Below, piece by piece: positions 20,635 through 31,504 of a DNA stretch of 64,000 bases. Position numbers and translations under genes: made by a program. The number at the start of each line of letters is the position of its first letter. The first letter of the stretch is position 1. The notes under the pieces were generated by a model. It saw only the letters and a program-made list of their open reading frames with translations. It was not told the DNA's origin and searched no databases. Source of the stretch: Hippopus hippopus (Eukaryota; Mollusca; Bivalvia; Cardiida; Cardiidae); NCBI GenBank assembly GCA_946811185.2, contig OX328099.1:70870714-70934713 (forward strand). Reading direction: 5' to 3'.

Positions 20635-20842
20635 CCCTTTACCACACCATCTCAAATTTTTCCAACCCTGACGATGAAGGCTTCGGAAAAAATTGTGAGA
20701 AAATCCTGCAAACTAGTATTTCCTGTTTCCCCACAATGTTTCCTGTTCTTTTAATGGTAAATCTCATTATTTGATCCACTATTGATTTCTCGTCTGCAAA
20801 AGTTTTCAGTTTGGACCAGTCTACAGTCTGAAAAAGAGTTCA
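20631..20842 (-). repeat. M1 MITE, decayed
   Basis: Shares TTAA with the previous copy. The palindrome is reduced and the A terminus reads GTCTGAAAAAGAGTTCA. Confidence 0.68.
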
Positions 20843-21034
20843 GGACATAAATGTCATGTACATGTGAAAAATTGTGTGTTAAAGTGTTCCAGATAAAAAA
20901 AATGGGTTGAATTTTTACTGATTTTAGACAAATTTCCATCCATTGATATAGAATTAATGGTAATTGGGTTTATCTGAAGACAAAAAGTTTTTCCCCCCGT
21001 TCAATTTCCTTGTGCAGTTCAATAAGGAAGCAGT

Positions 21035-21168
21035 TTTTTACTCTTTACCTTACAACAACATTTCAGACAAGTCCAAATTCAAATCATTTGCAGAAAACAT
21101 ATAAAATTTAGCTAAAATGGAGGTAATTGTGAAAGTGCTGAAAACCTTGTTGAAAAAGGAGAAAATGC
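21035..21168 (+). repeat. 5' half of an M1 MITE
   Basis: TTTTTACTCTTTACCTTACA through the A arm to AAGGAGAAAATGC, then unrelated sequence. Confidence 0.65.
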
Positions 21169-21377
21169 TTTTCAGTAAATGGTGATGTCTCAGCTCCTCC
21201 CCCATCAGCACTTTGTGCCTCATTGCGCTTATAAATACATGTATTTTAATCCTGGCTATGCCTATGGAGAGTATTTTGTTACTTGTTTGGCATAGCTGAA
21301 TGTGCTGACTTTTGACCTACTTCTTGGTACTGATACAGAATGAATATATGGTAATTTGCGATTGTTCAAAAATGTGT

Positions 21378-21655
21378 GCCCCGCCCGGGTGGCTCAGTGG
21401 TGAGCGTGTTGGACTCATGACCTGGTGGTTGCGAGTTCGATACCCGGTTGAGGCGAACTTTCTTTCCGGCCTATTTTCGCCTCTCACCTCTGCTGAAGCA
21501 TGTGAGAAAAGTAGTCGGTGGCTTTGGAAAGAAAGTTGTGTTAGTACTGGTGTGAGAAAGCCAGGAAACACATGTGCATCACCGACCGCCATGATATGAC
21601 CTTAGCTGTTAAAGTGGCGTTAAACCCCAATACAACCAACCATCAAAAATGTGTA
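21378..21655 (+). repeat. tRNA-derived SINE (SINE-A)
   Basis: The head CCGGGTGGCTCAGTGGTGAGC has box A and GCGAGTTCGATACCCGG box B. After a body of about 150 bases the 3' tail reads GTGGCGTTAAACCCCAATAC then AACCAACCATC. That tail type is common in molluscan V-SINE-like families (recalled). Two overlapping open frames here are incidental. Confidence 0.75.
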
Positions 21656-22199
21656 CATGTTTCTTCGGCTGGCCCCTACTGGCATACTTGCTTGCATACT
21701 GTGAAACCACTATTAATGAGTGTTGCTATTGTTAATCGATACCCCGGAGCCTTGATTCATACCATAGCAAACTAATGTAGTAAAGAATGATTTTTTTCTT
21801 GCCCTACTTTGAATTTAATATTTTCATAAGCGTTACCTTATAATCCAATACTACTTTGCAGCAAAATGAAAAACAGTGAGGAAAAAGAGGGAATTGCTCT
21901 GGAGGTTACTTTTTATTATTTATTAATGTACTTCTTACGCCAATTATCTAATTGTTAAGATACGAGGGTTGTCCCAAAATTCCGTGACAATTTCAATAAC
22001 AAAAGAAAAAGAAATGCTATAAATGCAATATTCAGATGTGTTTTCAATACATATGTTCCAAACATCTGTATAAAAAATCACACAAAAATCTTTACAAATA
22101 AGAAAATTATAGCATAAATACCATTAGAGGTATCCACACTGCTAGAGGTACCCACACTGCAGCACATGTCAAGCATTAATAACGACATCAATGTTAAGT

Positions 22200-22985
22200 T
22201 TAAGAGACTTTGTCAAAGTATTCTCCATAAAATTCAACACATTTGCCATGTCATTTAATCCACGACTGGTAAAAAACCGTCTTAAACCAAATTTCTGTCA
22301 GACCTCTGTAAAAAGCAAATAGAGCAGACATCAGCTTATTGCATAAATCGAACTTGCGACTTCATAAATCCTCCGTAAGCTGTGGAAAGCAGGCAAAGTT
22401 GTAAATCCGAACAGAAATCTTTGCCTTCGTGGACGGAGGAGTCCCAGGTGTCTTCCATATAATGGACTGTTGCTTTCCTGGGTTTAACCACCTCTCATCT
22501 GCTATTGAAAAAAGGATCCAACAGAGTGTCGTCAGCTTCAACTCGAGCAAGAAACTCTAGGGACGTGTGAGCCTTCTTCTGTTTGTTTTCATCAGATAGC
22601 AGACGTGGAACCCATCTAGCACAGACTCGTGACATGTTCAGTTTGTCCTTAAGTATTCTGTGGACAGAGGACCTTGAAATGGAGGTTGACGATGGTATCT
22701 CTCTGTCTGTTAGTCTCCGATCTGCGAAAACGCATCTCTTCACCAAATCACACGACTCTTCATCTAAAGAAATCAGCCCACCATTTGTGCTTTCTCCTCT
22801 TCCTAGCGTTCACCTGCCCTTAAGTCTGTTTTACTGCCATGACACTTGTCAGCCAGTGCTCGAGTAATGTTTTTAAAGTTTTCAGTACGCCAAATTTGTT
22901 CTACAGTCTAGACGACTTTCATTCCAAGACCGGCACAAAATTTTATAACTGTTAGCTGCGCTGCGCAATCTTCTGACGACGTCAT
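22200..22985 (-). pseudogene. mariner transposase, broken
   Basis: On the minus strand a start context at 22985 gives MTSSEDCAAQLTVIKFC and is closed soon after by a stop. Further down, in shifted frames, are an HTH-type stretch (STSISRSSVHRILKDKLNMS), RVCARWVPRLLSDENKQ, then NPGKQQSIIWKTPGTPP and a C-terminal remnant near 22200-22280. The order and spacing match mariner transposases (SVHRIL, ARWVPRLLT, WxxPGSP motifs recalled). Stops and frameshifts make it non-functional. Confidence 0.85.
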
Positions 22986-23263
22986 TTCAAATTTCCTATA
23001 CTTCTAGTGATCTTTCTCATTTGTCTGTATACCGTCTATTGTTTACTCGATCACATTCAAATTTTCTGTGATGAAGTCAAAGTTTTAGAAGAAAACGTCC
23101 AAGTAATATGAAGCAGAAATGATATCAAAAATTGACAATATTCGTGCATGATTGGAGTTCATACAAAAACGTATAAGGAGAAAGTAGTGTGCACCGGGAA
23201 ATGACACCTTCTTATCAATTTTGTGAATTTAAAGAAAAATAAAGCTAATATTTCACTGGAGAC

Positions 23264-23492
23264 TTAACTCTTTACCAAACGACAAAATTCTAAACTTGTC
23301 CAAATTCAAAGCACTTGCAGACGACAAAATAAATGGTTCTCAAAAATTGAAATTTGTTTTCGGAAGGGTAGAAAATATTGTGGGAAAAGGAGAAAATACT
23401 GGTTACAAGCATTTTCTCCTTTTCCCACAATGTTTTTAAAAGGCTTCTTTCTCAGGGTGGTGAAAACATGGGGTTGTTTGGGAAAGGGTTAA
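23264..23492 (+). repeat. M1 MITE inserted in the mariner
   Basis: TTAA at both ends, A to B, good palindrome with loop GGTTACAAGC. The mariner reads through on either side. Confidence 0.88.
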
Positions 23493-23715
23493 TATAAAGT
23501 GAAATGACATCTTCATGGATGAAATGTGTGAAAATGAATGTCCTGACGCTAAAAACGGCTCATTTATAAAATTTGTCACGGAGTTTTGGGACAACCCTCG
23601 TATTTCTTGTTTTAATGCTTACTGATCTCAAATGATGTAAGTTAGTGCAAAATATTTTCCTGGTTTATAGTTATGTACAAGAGAGTGATACTTTGGTCAA
23701 GTGCTCTTTATCCAA

Positions 23716-23940
23716 TTAACTCTTTACTAGATGACAAAATTAGACTGAAAGCATTTGCAGACAAAAAATCAAGTACATGTATTGGTAAAATAATGGAATG
23801 TGCCTTTGAAAGACTAGAAAACTTGCAGGAAAAAGAGAAAAATGCTGGTCACCAGCATTATCTCCTTTATCTACAATGTTTTCAAAAGCCTTCCTTCTCT
23901 CAGAGTCAGTAAAACTTGGTATTGTTTGGTAAACAGTTAA
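23716..23940 (+). repeat. M1 MITE
   Basis: TTAA-bounded A to B; the left palindrome arm is shortened (AAACTTGCAGGAAAAAGAG). Confidence 0.8.
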
Positions 23941-24050
23941 GCTGATTCACACAATTAGTTCATGTATATCTATTTCATAATCAAACTTCTTTGTACTTCT
24001 CATGCAACGATGATTTATCTCTCATACAAGATTTATGGTGTGTAATACAT

Positions 24051-24313
24051 TTGAGCCATGCTCTGGTAAAAGGGGGCTTAATTCATTTTCGTAATGCATT
24101 ACATCAAGCAAGTCATGACATAATTACGGACCCCTTAAGATCCCTTCATTTAAAAACCAACAGAACCATGGGGTAGACTGGTCCTTTGACATGCAGAAAA
24201 TTTAAAGATAGCAAAAAGTTTCGGCCCATGTCAGCCTACGCGAACTGCGTAGGCTGACATGAGCCGATACGTTTTGCAAATGCATTAAGCCCCCTTTTCA
24301 AAGAGCATGACTC
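24051..24313 (-). repeat. M2 MITE
   Basis: GAGCCATGCTCTGGTAAAAG to CTTTTCAAAGAGCATGACTC; hairpin GCCCATGTCAGCCTACGC against its complement. Confidence 0.8.
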
Positions 24314-24353
24314 ATTTATAAGATCTATAACTCATCAGTAGGACAGTAACTCA

Positions 24354-24585
24354 TTGAATTATGTTCTGTAAAAAGCTGGTTTAATGCATCTGCACAAAAA
24401 GTATTGACCCAGGTCAGCCTGCACAGTAAGCACAGGCTGACTTGGGCCAAAATATTTTGCTACTACTAAATTTTCTGCAGGTCAAAGGACCATTCTACCA
24501 TATGATTCATCCAGTCTTTGGTGAAAATGGATCTACATTATGCGATGGCTTGCATAGAGTAATGGTTATGAAGATGCACTAACCC
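24354..24585 (+). repeat. M2 MITE, 3' end replaced by M1
   Basis: TATGTTCTGTAAAAAGC start, hairpin CCCAGGTCAGCCTGC; after GAAGATGCACTAA the sequence is M1. Confidence 0.7.
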
Positions 24586-24850
24586 CGTTACCAAACAGTT
24601 GGATGTTTTAATGACGCTAATGGAGAAGGCTCTTGAAAACACAATCTAGAGTTTTAACACCAAAGGAAAGAAGCCTTTGGAAAACATTGAGAGAAAAGGA
24701 GAAAATGCTGGTAACCAGCATTTTCTCCTTTTCCTACAATGTTTTCTACCCTTTCCAAAATGAAGTTTACTTTTTGAGTCATTTTGTATCATTGTCTGCA
24801 AATACCTTCAATTTGAACCAGTGTAAAATTTTGTTGTGTGGTATAAAGTG
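24582..24850 (-). repeat. M1 MITE with duplicated B arm
   Basis: The B terminus and inner B arm appear twice (TGACGCTAATGGAGAAGGC and AACACCAAAGGAAAGAAGCC) before one palindrome and one A arm. Confidence 0.75.
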
Positions 24851-24990
24851 AAAACAATAGAAAACATTGAGGGAAAAAAAGAGAGAAAATGCTGGTTTTT
24901 CTGAAATGTTTTCAGACATCTCAACAGGAAAAGGCTATAGAAAACACTGTGGCAAGTACAAAGATTGCTCATTATGATGAATTTCTGTTA
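24851..24990. repeat. Scrambled M1 fragments
   Basis: Repeated pieces of GAAAACATTGAGGG, GAGAAAATGCTGG and GAAAACACTGTGG without termini. Confidence 0.5.
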
Positions 24991-25207
24991 TTCACAATGT
25001 AAAATCGCTATCTCTTCATTGAGTCCACCCGAAATCCTGTGAACACAATCAGGTGACAATCTTTCTTACCTTTTTGTTGTTTCAATATTTTGGATAATGG
25101 AAGGAGAGAGAAAACAGGAAAAACAGAATATTAAGGAGGTTTATACTTATAAAAAGAATACATGTATTACGTTATCTGTCATCAAGGATGTCACGCATAT
25201 CTTGTAA

Positions 25208-25345
25208 ACAAAATGGACACTTTACCAAACAACAAAGTTTTAGACGTATCCATATTCGAAGCATTAATTTTGCAAGTGGCTAATCAAATATGGTTGAAAC
25301 AACTGGATTTGATGTTGAAAGGTTAAAAAACATTTTGGAACAAGC
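25208..25345 (+). repeat. M1 MITE, truncated by a pearl-like element
   Basis: ACTTTACCAAACAACAAAG to GGAACAAGCATTCT; no B arm follows. Confidence 0.6.
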
Positions 25346-25346
25346 A

Positions 25347-26322
25347 TTCTGATAGTATTGCATAGCAATAGCGAGTCCCCTACCGGCCATATATATCGCT
25401 GGCACGTATAGTTTGTGAAACCCTGTGGAGGGGAAAGAACGTATTTTACCCCCTTTCAGAATTATAAGCATCGTGTCTGTCTGTGTATGCAAAGCTTTAA
25501 TGAAAGCCAGATATATAAACATTTTCCTTGGTAATGTAAGTTCATTAAAGAAGTTTTACTAAGACAAGACGTGTTTGTGAAACACAAATGCCCCAGTAAA
25601 AGCAACTTTTCAGAAATATGACCTTTACCATGTGAGATGACCTTGACCTTATCATCAGCAGGTGTGTACCAATGAGAGGTACCAGCTTACCAAGTATAAC
25701 TGTTGTAACTTAAGTACTTTGAATATACAGAAAAATGACTATGAAAAGTTTTGAGGATAAGTTTTCATGATAAGGGTTAAGATTTTTTACCTTGACCTTG
25801 GACATATAACCCACAGAAGGTCGGTATCAATGACAGGTACCTACATACCAAGCATGAGCATTGTAAGCATAAAAGTCGGGAAAACTGTTTTTTCAGTGAA
25901 ATTTTCTAAGTCCAAGGCCCGTAATTTCGTCAAAAATCAGTGGACCGGAAGGATACTCAAACTTGATTCTGTAATTCATGTTGGTTGATTTACACACCGA
26001 AAATCAGCTCAATATCTGCCAGCGTTTAGAAAGAAAGTCTGGAAGACTATTTTTTTGGTGAAAATTTCTAAGTCCAAGGCCCGCAATTTCGTCAAAAATC
26101 AGTGGACCGGAACAAAACTCGAACTTGATCTGTAACTCATGTTGGTTGACTTGCACACCAAAAATCAGCTCAATATCTGCCAGCGTTTAGAAAAAAAATC
26201 CGGAAAACTGATTTGCGTGTGGACTGATGGACAGACAGACAGACGAACAGACGGACGGACGGACAGACAGATGGACGGAGTGCAAACATAAAGTCCCCTT
26301 TGGCTTCACCGGTAGGGGACTA
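25347..26322 (+). mobile_element. Pearl/Helitron-like element with tandem core
   Basis: Starts near TAGCGAGTCCCCTACCGG and ends ACCGGTAGGGGACTACA, a subterminal inverted pair. The core has two copies of a roughly 170-base unit (AAATTTCTAAGTCCAAGGCC..., 25895-26220), then a GACAGACGGACGG tract. Confidence 0.65.
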
Positions 26323-26330
26323 CAAAAAGA

Positions 26331-26465
26331 AGGTTGATCTACAATCTACACTGCCTTCTTTGCCAAAACACTACAGGCGAAAGGGACCCACTAAATTGCT
26401 ATTATCAGGGACTTGTTCTGGAATGAAAATGTCCATTGGGTTTATTTGGCGCTTAAAGGGTTAAA
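26331..26465. repeat. Half M3 MITE
   Basis: TTGATCTACAATCTACACTG to TTTGGCGCTTAAAGGGTTAA. Confidence 0.6.
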
Positions 26466-26548
26466 GTTTGGTTGCCAATATTTGCTCTTTTTACCACAAT
26501 GTTTACAACAGTCTTCTTTCTAAAGGTTGTTCAGGATTGTTAGGTAAA
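26462..26548 (+). repeat. M1 3' fragment
   Basis: Right palindrome half (TTTACCACAATGTTTACAAC) and B terminus (GGATTGTTAGGTAAAGG). Confidence 0.55.
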
Positions 26549-26945
26549 GGAAGTGTTTCAATTATCTAATAGTCTGAGAGTCCAACCATTAACTAAACAA
26601 GAGCAACACATGGGTTAGCCAACGTTCTGCTGCAGTTGCTTGATTTCTAGTGAAAATTCAAAGTTGAAAAGGGAGCAAAATTGTGTCAAAATACTTTGAT
26701 GGCTACCTACCATTTTTCTATGGGTCCCCTTTTAATGGTTAACAACTTGTCCAAGTCTAAAGTAAGTATCTTCAGTAATGAGAGAGAGACAAGAATGATG
26801 TGGCAGACGAAGACGATGATGCAGACGACGATGCCAGGGCTACAACAAAGCCTCAACGAGGACGCAGAAACAACGCTAGGGCTACAGCAATACCTTGACA
26901 TTATCTTCCAAAACAGCCGAGCATTTTCACCGTACTGAGTGAGAA
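26549..26945. other. Unassigned intron DNA
   Basis: An 85-codon plus-strand frame (26681-26938) with a MMWQTKTMMQTTMP-type run derives from a GACGATGATGCAGACGACGA-like tract. I do not regard it as a gene. Confidence 0.35.
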
Positions 26946-26948
26946 GCT

Positions 26949-27177
26949 TTTAACTGTTTACCAAATGACAACATTTTAGACTGGTCCAAATTGAGAGAAT
27001 TTGCAGAAGCCAAAATATATGCAACTCAAAAGCTAAAATTTGTTATGGGAAGTTTAGAAAATATTGTGGGAAAAGGAGAAAATGCTGGTACCTGCATTTT
27101 CTCCTATTCCCACAATGTTTTCAAAAGTCTTTTTTCCACAGGATAGGTAAAACTCAGAACTGTGTGGTACAGGGTTA
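26949..27177 (+). repeat. M1 MITE
   Basis: TTAA-bounded A to B; loop shortened to GGTACC. Confidence 0.82.
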
Positions 27178-27179
27178 AA

Positions 27180-27340
27180 ATATCCTGGTAAAATGCTGGT
27201 AACTAGCATTCTCTCTTTTTCCAACATTATTTTTTAACAATCAAAGACAAATACAATATAATCTGAAAAGCATTTAATTTGTTAAATGCAAAGCTTTCAA
27301 TAAGGGCGAGTCAAAAACTTCGACATCTGCAAGACAGTTA
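27180..27340 (-). repeat. M1 remnant
   Basis: Centre GGTAACTAGC plus a degraded A arm. Confidence 0.55.
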
Positions 27341-27349
27341 GGATGCATT

Positions 27350-27500
27350 CGTACCACACAATGATGAGTTTGAAAAACCCTGAAGAAAAAGGCTTTTGAA
27401 AACATAGTGGGAAATGGAGAAAATGCTGGTAACCAGCATTTTCTCCTTTTCCCATGATTTTTTCTACCCATTGACAGGCAAAATCAATCAAGAGTTATGA
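27350..27500 (-). repeat. M1 MITE, A arm lost
   Basis: CCACACAATGATGAG start and a good palindrome to CCCATGATTTTTTC; ends near GACAGGC. Confidence 0.65.
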
Positions 27501-27517
27501 TGCATTGGTATCAGCAT

Positions 27518-27748
27518 TTAATTTTCTACCACACTATCCTGACTTTTACTAACCCTAAAGAAGATGATTTTTGAAAACATTGTGGGGGACAAAAGAGAAA
27601 AGACTGGTTGCCAGTATTTTCTCTTTTTCCCACTTTTTTTTCTATCCTTTCAAAAACAAATTTTAGACTTTGACTCACATTAATTCTGTCGTCTGCTAAT
27701 GCTTTCAATTTGGACCAGTCTAAAATTTTATGGTTTGGTATACATTTA
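27518..27748 (-). repeat. M1 MITE
   Basis: TTAATTTTCTACCACACTATC to TGGTTTGGTATACATTTAA. It ends 18 bases beyond the exon 5 donor, the tightest M1-exon spacing in the window. Confidence 0.75.
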
Positions 27749-27765
27749 AAAGATCTCTTACTTAC

Positions 27766-27812
27766 TCTGGAAGTGGTTCATAAAGCTCCTCCCCTCCTTC
27801 ATCTTGTCCATT
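27766..27812 (-). CDS. FYB1-like: FYB1/ADAP-like adaptor, exon 5
   Basis: 47 bases, acceptor CATTTTCAG, donor GA|GTAAGT. It encodes NGQDEGGEELYEPLP and leaves two bases that exon 6 completes to Asp. The acidic context before Tyr (GEELYEPLP) fits a tyrosine-kinase/SH2 docking site, in keeping with the tyrosine-rich tails of FYB-family adaptors. Confidence 0.72.
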
Positions 27813-28221
27813 CTGAAAATGAGAAAAAAACACAAGAGTTAAAGATACACCTCTACAGCCAGGGAGTAAAAACGTAGTTAAAACTTTATAGCATGTATAA
27901 TTGTTCAGATATTGGTCAGCTGTGTAACCATGGGTAAATAATTGATAAATATGGTGTATCGGATAAAGAAAGTCAAGGGATTTGTCCTCGTTTGTCCTAA
28001 ACAGAAACGACAACAGCAATAGCTTAGAAGGCCTGCAAAGCATGAAATGCTTTCTCCATCTGTCATAATCTGTGCAACCTTGCAGCCGTCTGAGGCAACA
28101 TTTGGCATGAAGACACAAGAATGATTATAGTGTCATAAAATAAGGGTGAAATGGGTTAAAAATTGTCTGTCTGAAAACTGGTATGGGTTTATCTTTAAAC
28201 AATGGACATGGTACAAAAGAA

Positions 28222-28337
28222 ATGTAGCATAACAAGAAAATGCCAGTGACCAGCATTTTTGCCTTTTCTCACAGTTTTTTCAAAAGGCTTCTTTCTTCAG
28301 GTTGTTAAAACTCAGGATTGTGTGGTAAAAGATTAAA
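28222..28337 (+). repeat. M1 3' half
   Basis: GAAAATGCCAGTGACCAGC to GATTGTGTGGTAAAAGATTAA; the A arm is absent. Confidence 0.65.
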
Positions 28338-28365
28338 GTTGTACTACCAGTAGTATCCTACAAGC

Positions 28366-28562
28366 TCCCTATTCACCAACCATTCTAAAGAACGTTCCTA
28401 GTCTTATTTTGGAAGATTTTCTAAATTTGAAAGTAATGCAACTTCTGATTGGCTAAATCGAATGGTTTATCAAATCGAAAGTTGCGTTACTTTGGAATTT
28501 AGAAAATTCTTGAGAATTAGACTGAGAACATTCTTAAGAATGACTGGAGAATACAGACCCAG
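28366..28562. repeat. M4 MITE
   Basis: GAAAGTAATGCAACTTCTGA and GGCTAAATCGAATGG face GAAAGTTGCGTTACTTTGG. Confidence 0.65.
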
Positions 28563-28613
28563 GTCTGAAAATGGCATGTCCGGTAGCGATATAAAATTGC
28601 CGTCAAGACTAAC

Positions 28614-28663
28614 CTGCCTCAAAATAGCAACATCATCATACTCCTCTTGAGGTTCCAGAAAAT
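28614..28663 (-). CDS. FYB1-like: FYB1/ADAP-like adaptor, exon 4 (YDDV motif)
   Basis: 50 bases, acceptor TTACTTTCAG, donor CAG|GTTAGT. With one base from exon 3 it reads D then FLEPQEEYDDVAILRQ, phase 0 at the end. EEYDDV equals the YDDV phosphotyrosine motif through which vertebrate FYB1 recruits the SLP-76 SH2 domain; whether an SLP-76 partner exists here cannot be seen. Confidence 0.8.
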
Positions 28664-29773
28664 CTGAAAGTAAAATAAGACAGTTTTTCCTTTTTTTTAA
28701 CCTAAGTATCCATTGGACATTTTTTTTTTAACTCGAGTACCCAATGGACAACTTAGGAAGGAATTTTTACAGGCTGTGTAAATCAAGATCAAATTGCACA
28801 AACAGCTAACTTACCTTTCCCCAAACAAAGCCATGTTTTAACTCTTTACCACATGATCAAAATACAGACTTGTCCAAAGTCAAAACATTTGCAGACGACA
28901 ATTTAAATGTAGCTCAAAAGATGAAATTTGTCTATGATAGGGTAGAAAATAATGTGGGAAAAGGAGAAAATGCTGGTTACCAGCATTTTTTTCCTTTTTC
29001 AACTATATTTTTAAAAGGCTCCTTTCCCAGATAGGTAAAGTTAGCTACTAGTAGCCAGCTACTAGTAGCCAGCTACTTGTTCAGGTAAAGTTAGCTACTA
29101 GTAGCCAGCTACTAGTAGCCAGCTACTTGTTCAGGTAAAGTTAGCTTCTAGTAGCCAGCTACTTGAGCTGGTAAAATTGGTTATTTGTAGCCAGCTACTG
29201 GTAGCCACCTTCTAGAAAGCAGTCACTTGTAAAGGAAAATCTGGCAATTCGTACCAAGCGACCAATATATAGGTTATTAAAATGGAGGTTTTTATTAGTT
29301 CCCTAAAGGTACAAGTAGCTGACGAACCAAATGTCGACGCTTTAGACGAAATGTTTTTCTTCCATCCAGAATACTATATAAATGCATCAGAAAAATCAAA
29401 ATCAAATAATTTCCTGTATTAAAGGGTCAAGCTACGAGATCTGTCACTAGGATTTTTTTTTCACATTTGTTTTTAATTAGGGATTTAAAATATACAAGTA
29501 GCTGACGAGATTAAGACAGACATTTCAAAATATTTCAAAGAATCACAGTCACTGTACTACGGAGAAATGGAAAATATCATTTTCAATTCATTTTTAATTA
29601 TTAAAGGGGCGAGCGACTCGTCATGAAAATTGGGACATTTTTCAATTTCACTTAGAAAGGAATTGAAAGGTACAAGTAGCCGGCGAGTCTAAGAGCTGTT
29701 TTTGTAATTAAGTGCTTGTTTTGAATAAAGTAGACTATAAATGCGTCAGAAAACTCAAAATTGAAGCATTTCT

Positions 29774-31504
29774 GGTTATTAAAGGGGCCAGCTACTGGAC
29801 TCGAAAACTGGACGACTTTGCTGTTTTTCGAAGTAATGATTTCAAATGTACAAGTAGCTGGTGAGATTAAAAGAGATTTTTCAAAATATTTCAACAAATC
29901 TTTTTGGGGACACTTAGGAGAAATTAAAAATATCAAAATCAATCTATTCTCATCCATTTAAGGGGCCAGCTACTCGTCATGAAAATGCGGATATTTTTCA
30001 ATTTTACTTAGAGTGAAATCAAAAGGTACAAGCAGCTGGCGAGCCTAAGAGCGAATTTTGAAATTAAATGCTTGTTTTGAATAACAGATACTATGAATGT
30101 ATAAGAAAACTCAAAATTGAATCATTTCCGGTTATTAAAGGGGCCAGCTACTTGATTTGAAAAATAGACAACTTTGCTGTTTTTCGAAGTAATGATTTCA
30201 AATGTACAAGTAGCTGGCGAGATTAAAAGAGATTTTTCAAAATATTTCAACAAATCTTTTTGGGGACACTTAGGAGAAATTAAAAATATCAAAATCAATC
30301 TATTCTCATCCATTTAAGGGGCCAGCTACTCGTCATGAAAATGCGGATATTTTTCAATTTTACTTAGGGTGAAATCAAAAGGTACAAGTAGCTGCCGAGC
30401 CTAAGAGCGAATTTTGAAATTAAAAGCTTGTTTTGAATAACAGATACTATGAATGTATAAGAAAACTCAAAATTGAGTCATTTCCGGTTTTTAAAGGGGC
30501 CAGCTCCTTGACTTGAAAGCTGGACGACTTTGCTTTTTTTTGAAGTAATGATTTCAAATGTACAAGTAGCTGGCGAGATTAAAAGAGATTTTTCAAAATA
30601 TTTCAACAAATCTTTTTGGGGATACGTAGGGAAAATCAAAAATATCAAAATCAATCCATTCTCATCCATTTAAGGGGCCAGCTACTTGTCATGAAAATGC
30701 GGATATTTTTCAATTTTACTTAGAGGGAAATCAAAAGGTACAAGTAGCTGGCGAGCCTAAGAGCGAATTTTGAAATTAAAAGCTTGTTTTGAATAACAGA
30801 TACTATAAATGTATAAGAAAACTCAAAATTGAATCATTTCCGGTTATTAAAGGGGCCAGCTACTGGACTTGAAAACTGGACGACTTTGCTTTTTTTTGAA
30901 GTAATGATTTCAAATGTACAAGTAGCTGGCGAGATTAAAAGAGATTTTTCAAAATATTTCAACAAATCTTTTTGGGGACACTTAGGAGAAATAAAAAATA
31001 TCAAAGTCAATCCATTCTCATCCATTTAAGGGGCCAGCTACTCATCATGAAAATGCGGATATTTTTCAATTTTACTTAGAGTGAAATCAAAAGGTACAAG
31101 TAGCTGGCGAGCCTAAGAGCGAATTTTGAAATCAAATGCTTGTTTTGAATAACAGATACTATAAATGTATAAGAAAACTCAGAATTGAATCATTTCCGGT
31201 TATTAAAGGGGCCAGCTACTTGACTTGAAAACTGGACGACTTTGCTTTTTTTCGAAGTAATGATTTCAAATATACAAGTAGCTGGCGAGATTAAAAGAGA
31301 TTTTTCAAAATATTTCAACAAATCCTTTTGGGGACACTTAGGAGAAATTAAAAATATCAAAATCAATCCATTCTCATCCATTTAAGGGGCCAGCTACTTG
31401 TCATGAAAATGCGGATATTTTTCAATTTTACTTAGAGTGAAATCAAAAGGTACAAGTAGCTGGCGAGCCTAAGAGCGAATTTTGAAATAAATGCTTGTTT
31501 TGAA
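29774..31504 (+). repeat. FB left array, 356-bp units
   Basis: The marker GGTTATTAAAGGGGCCAGC recurs at 29774, 30130, 30486, 30842 and 31199. Each unit has four cores alternating GGCCAGCTACT and CAAGTAGCTGGCGAG about 66 and 113 bases apart, so it is itself an old dimer of roughly 178 bases. Confidence 0.92.

Larger units (their letters stand above)
21961..23602 (-). mobile_element. mariner-like DNA transposon, decayed, TA target duplication
   Basis: 28-bp terminal inverted repeats (outer part CGAGGGTTGTCCCAAAA) at 21963-21990 and 23573-23600 match at 27 of 28 positions and are flanked by TA. Removing the nested M1 at 23264-23492 leaves about 1.4 kb, the usual mariner size. The transposase remnant lies on the minus strand. 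Confidence 0.9.

Noticed and set aside
25040..25100. Possible minus-strand exon ending AAAAAG|GTAAGAAAG
   Set aside because: A good donor but no AG acceptor follows the upstream pyrimidine tract, and neighbouring exons already match in phase without it.
26681..26938. 85-codon plus-strand frame with Met/Gln/Thr-rich run
   Set aside because: It derives from an imperfect GACGATGCAGACG tract; no family resemblance.
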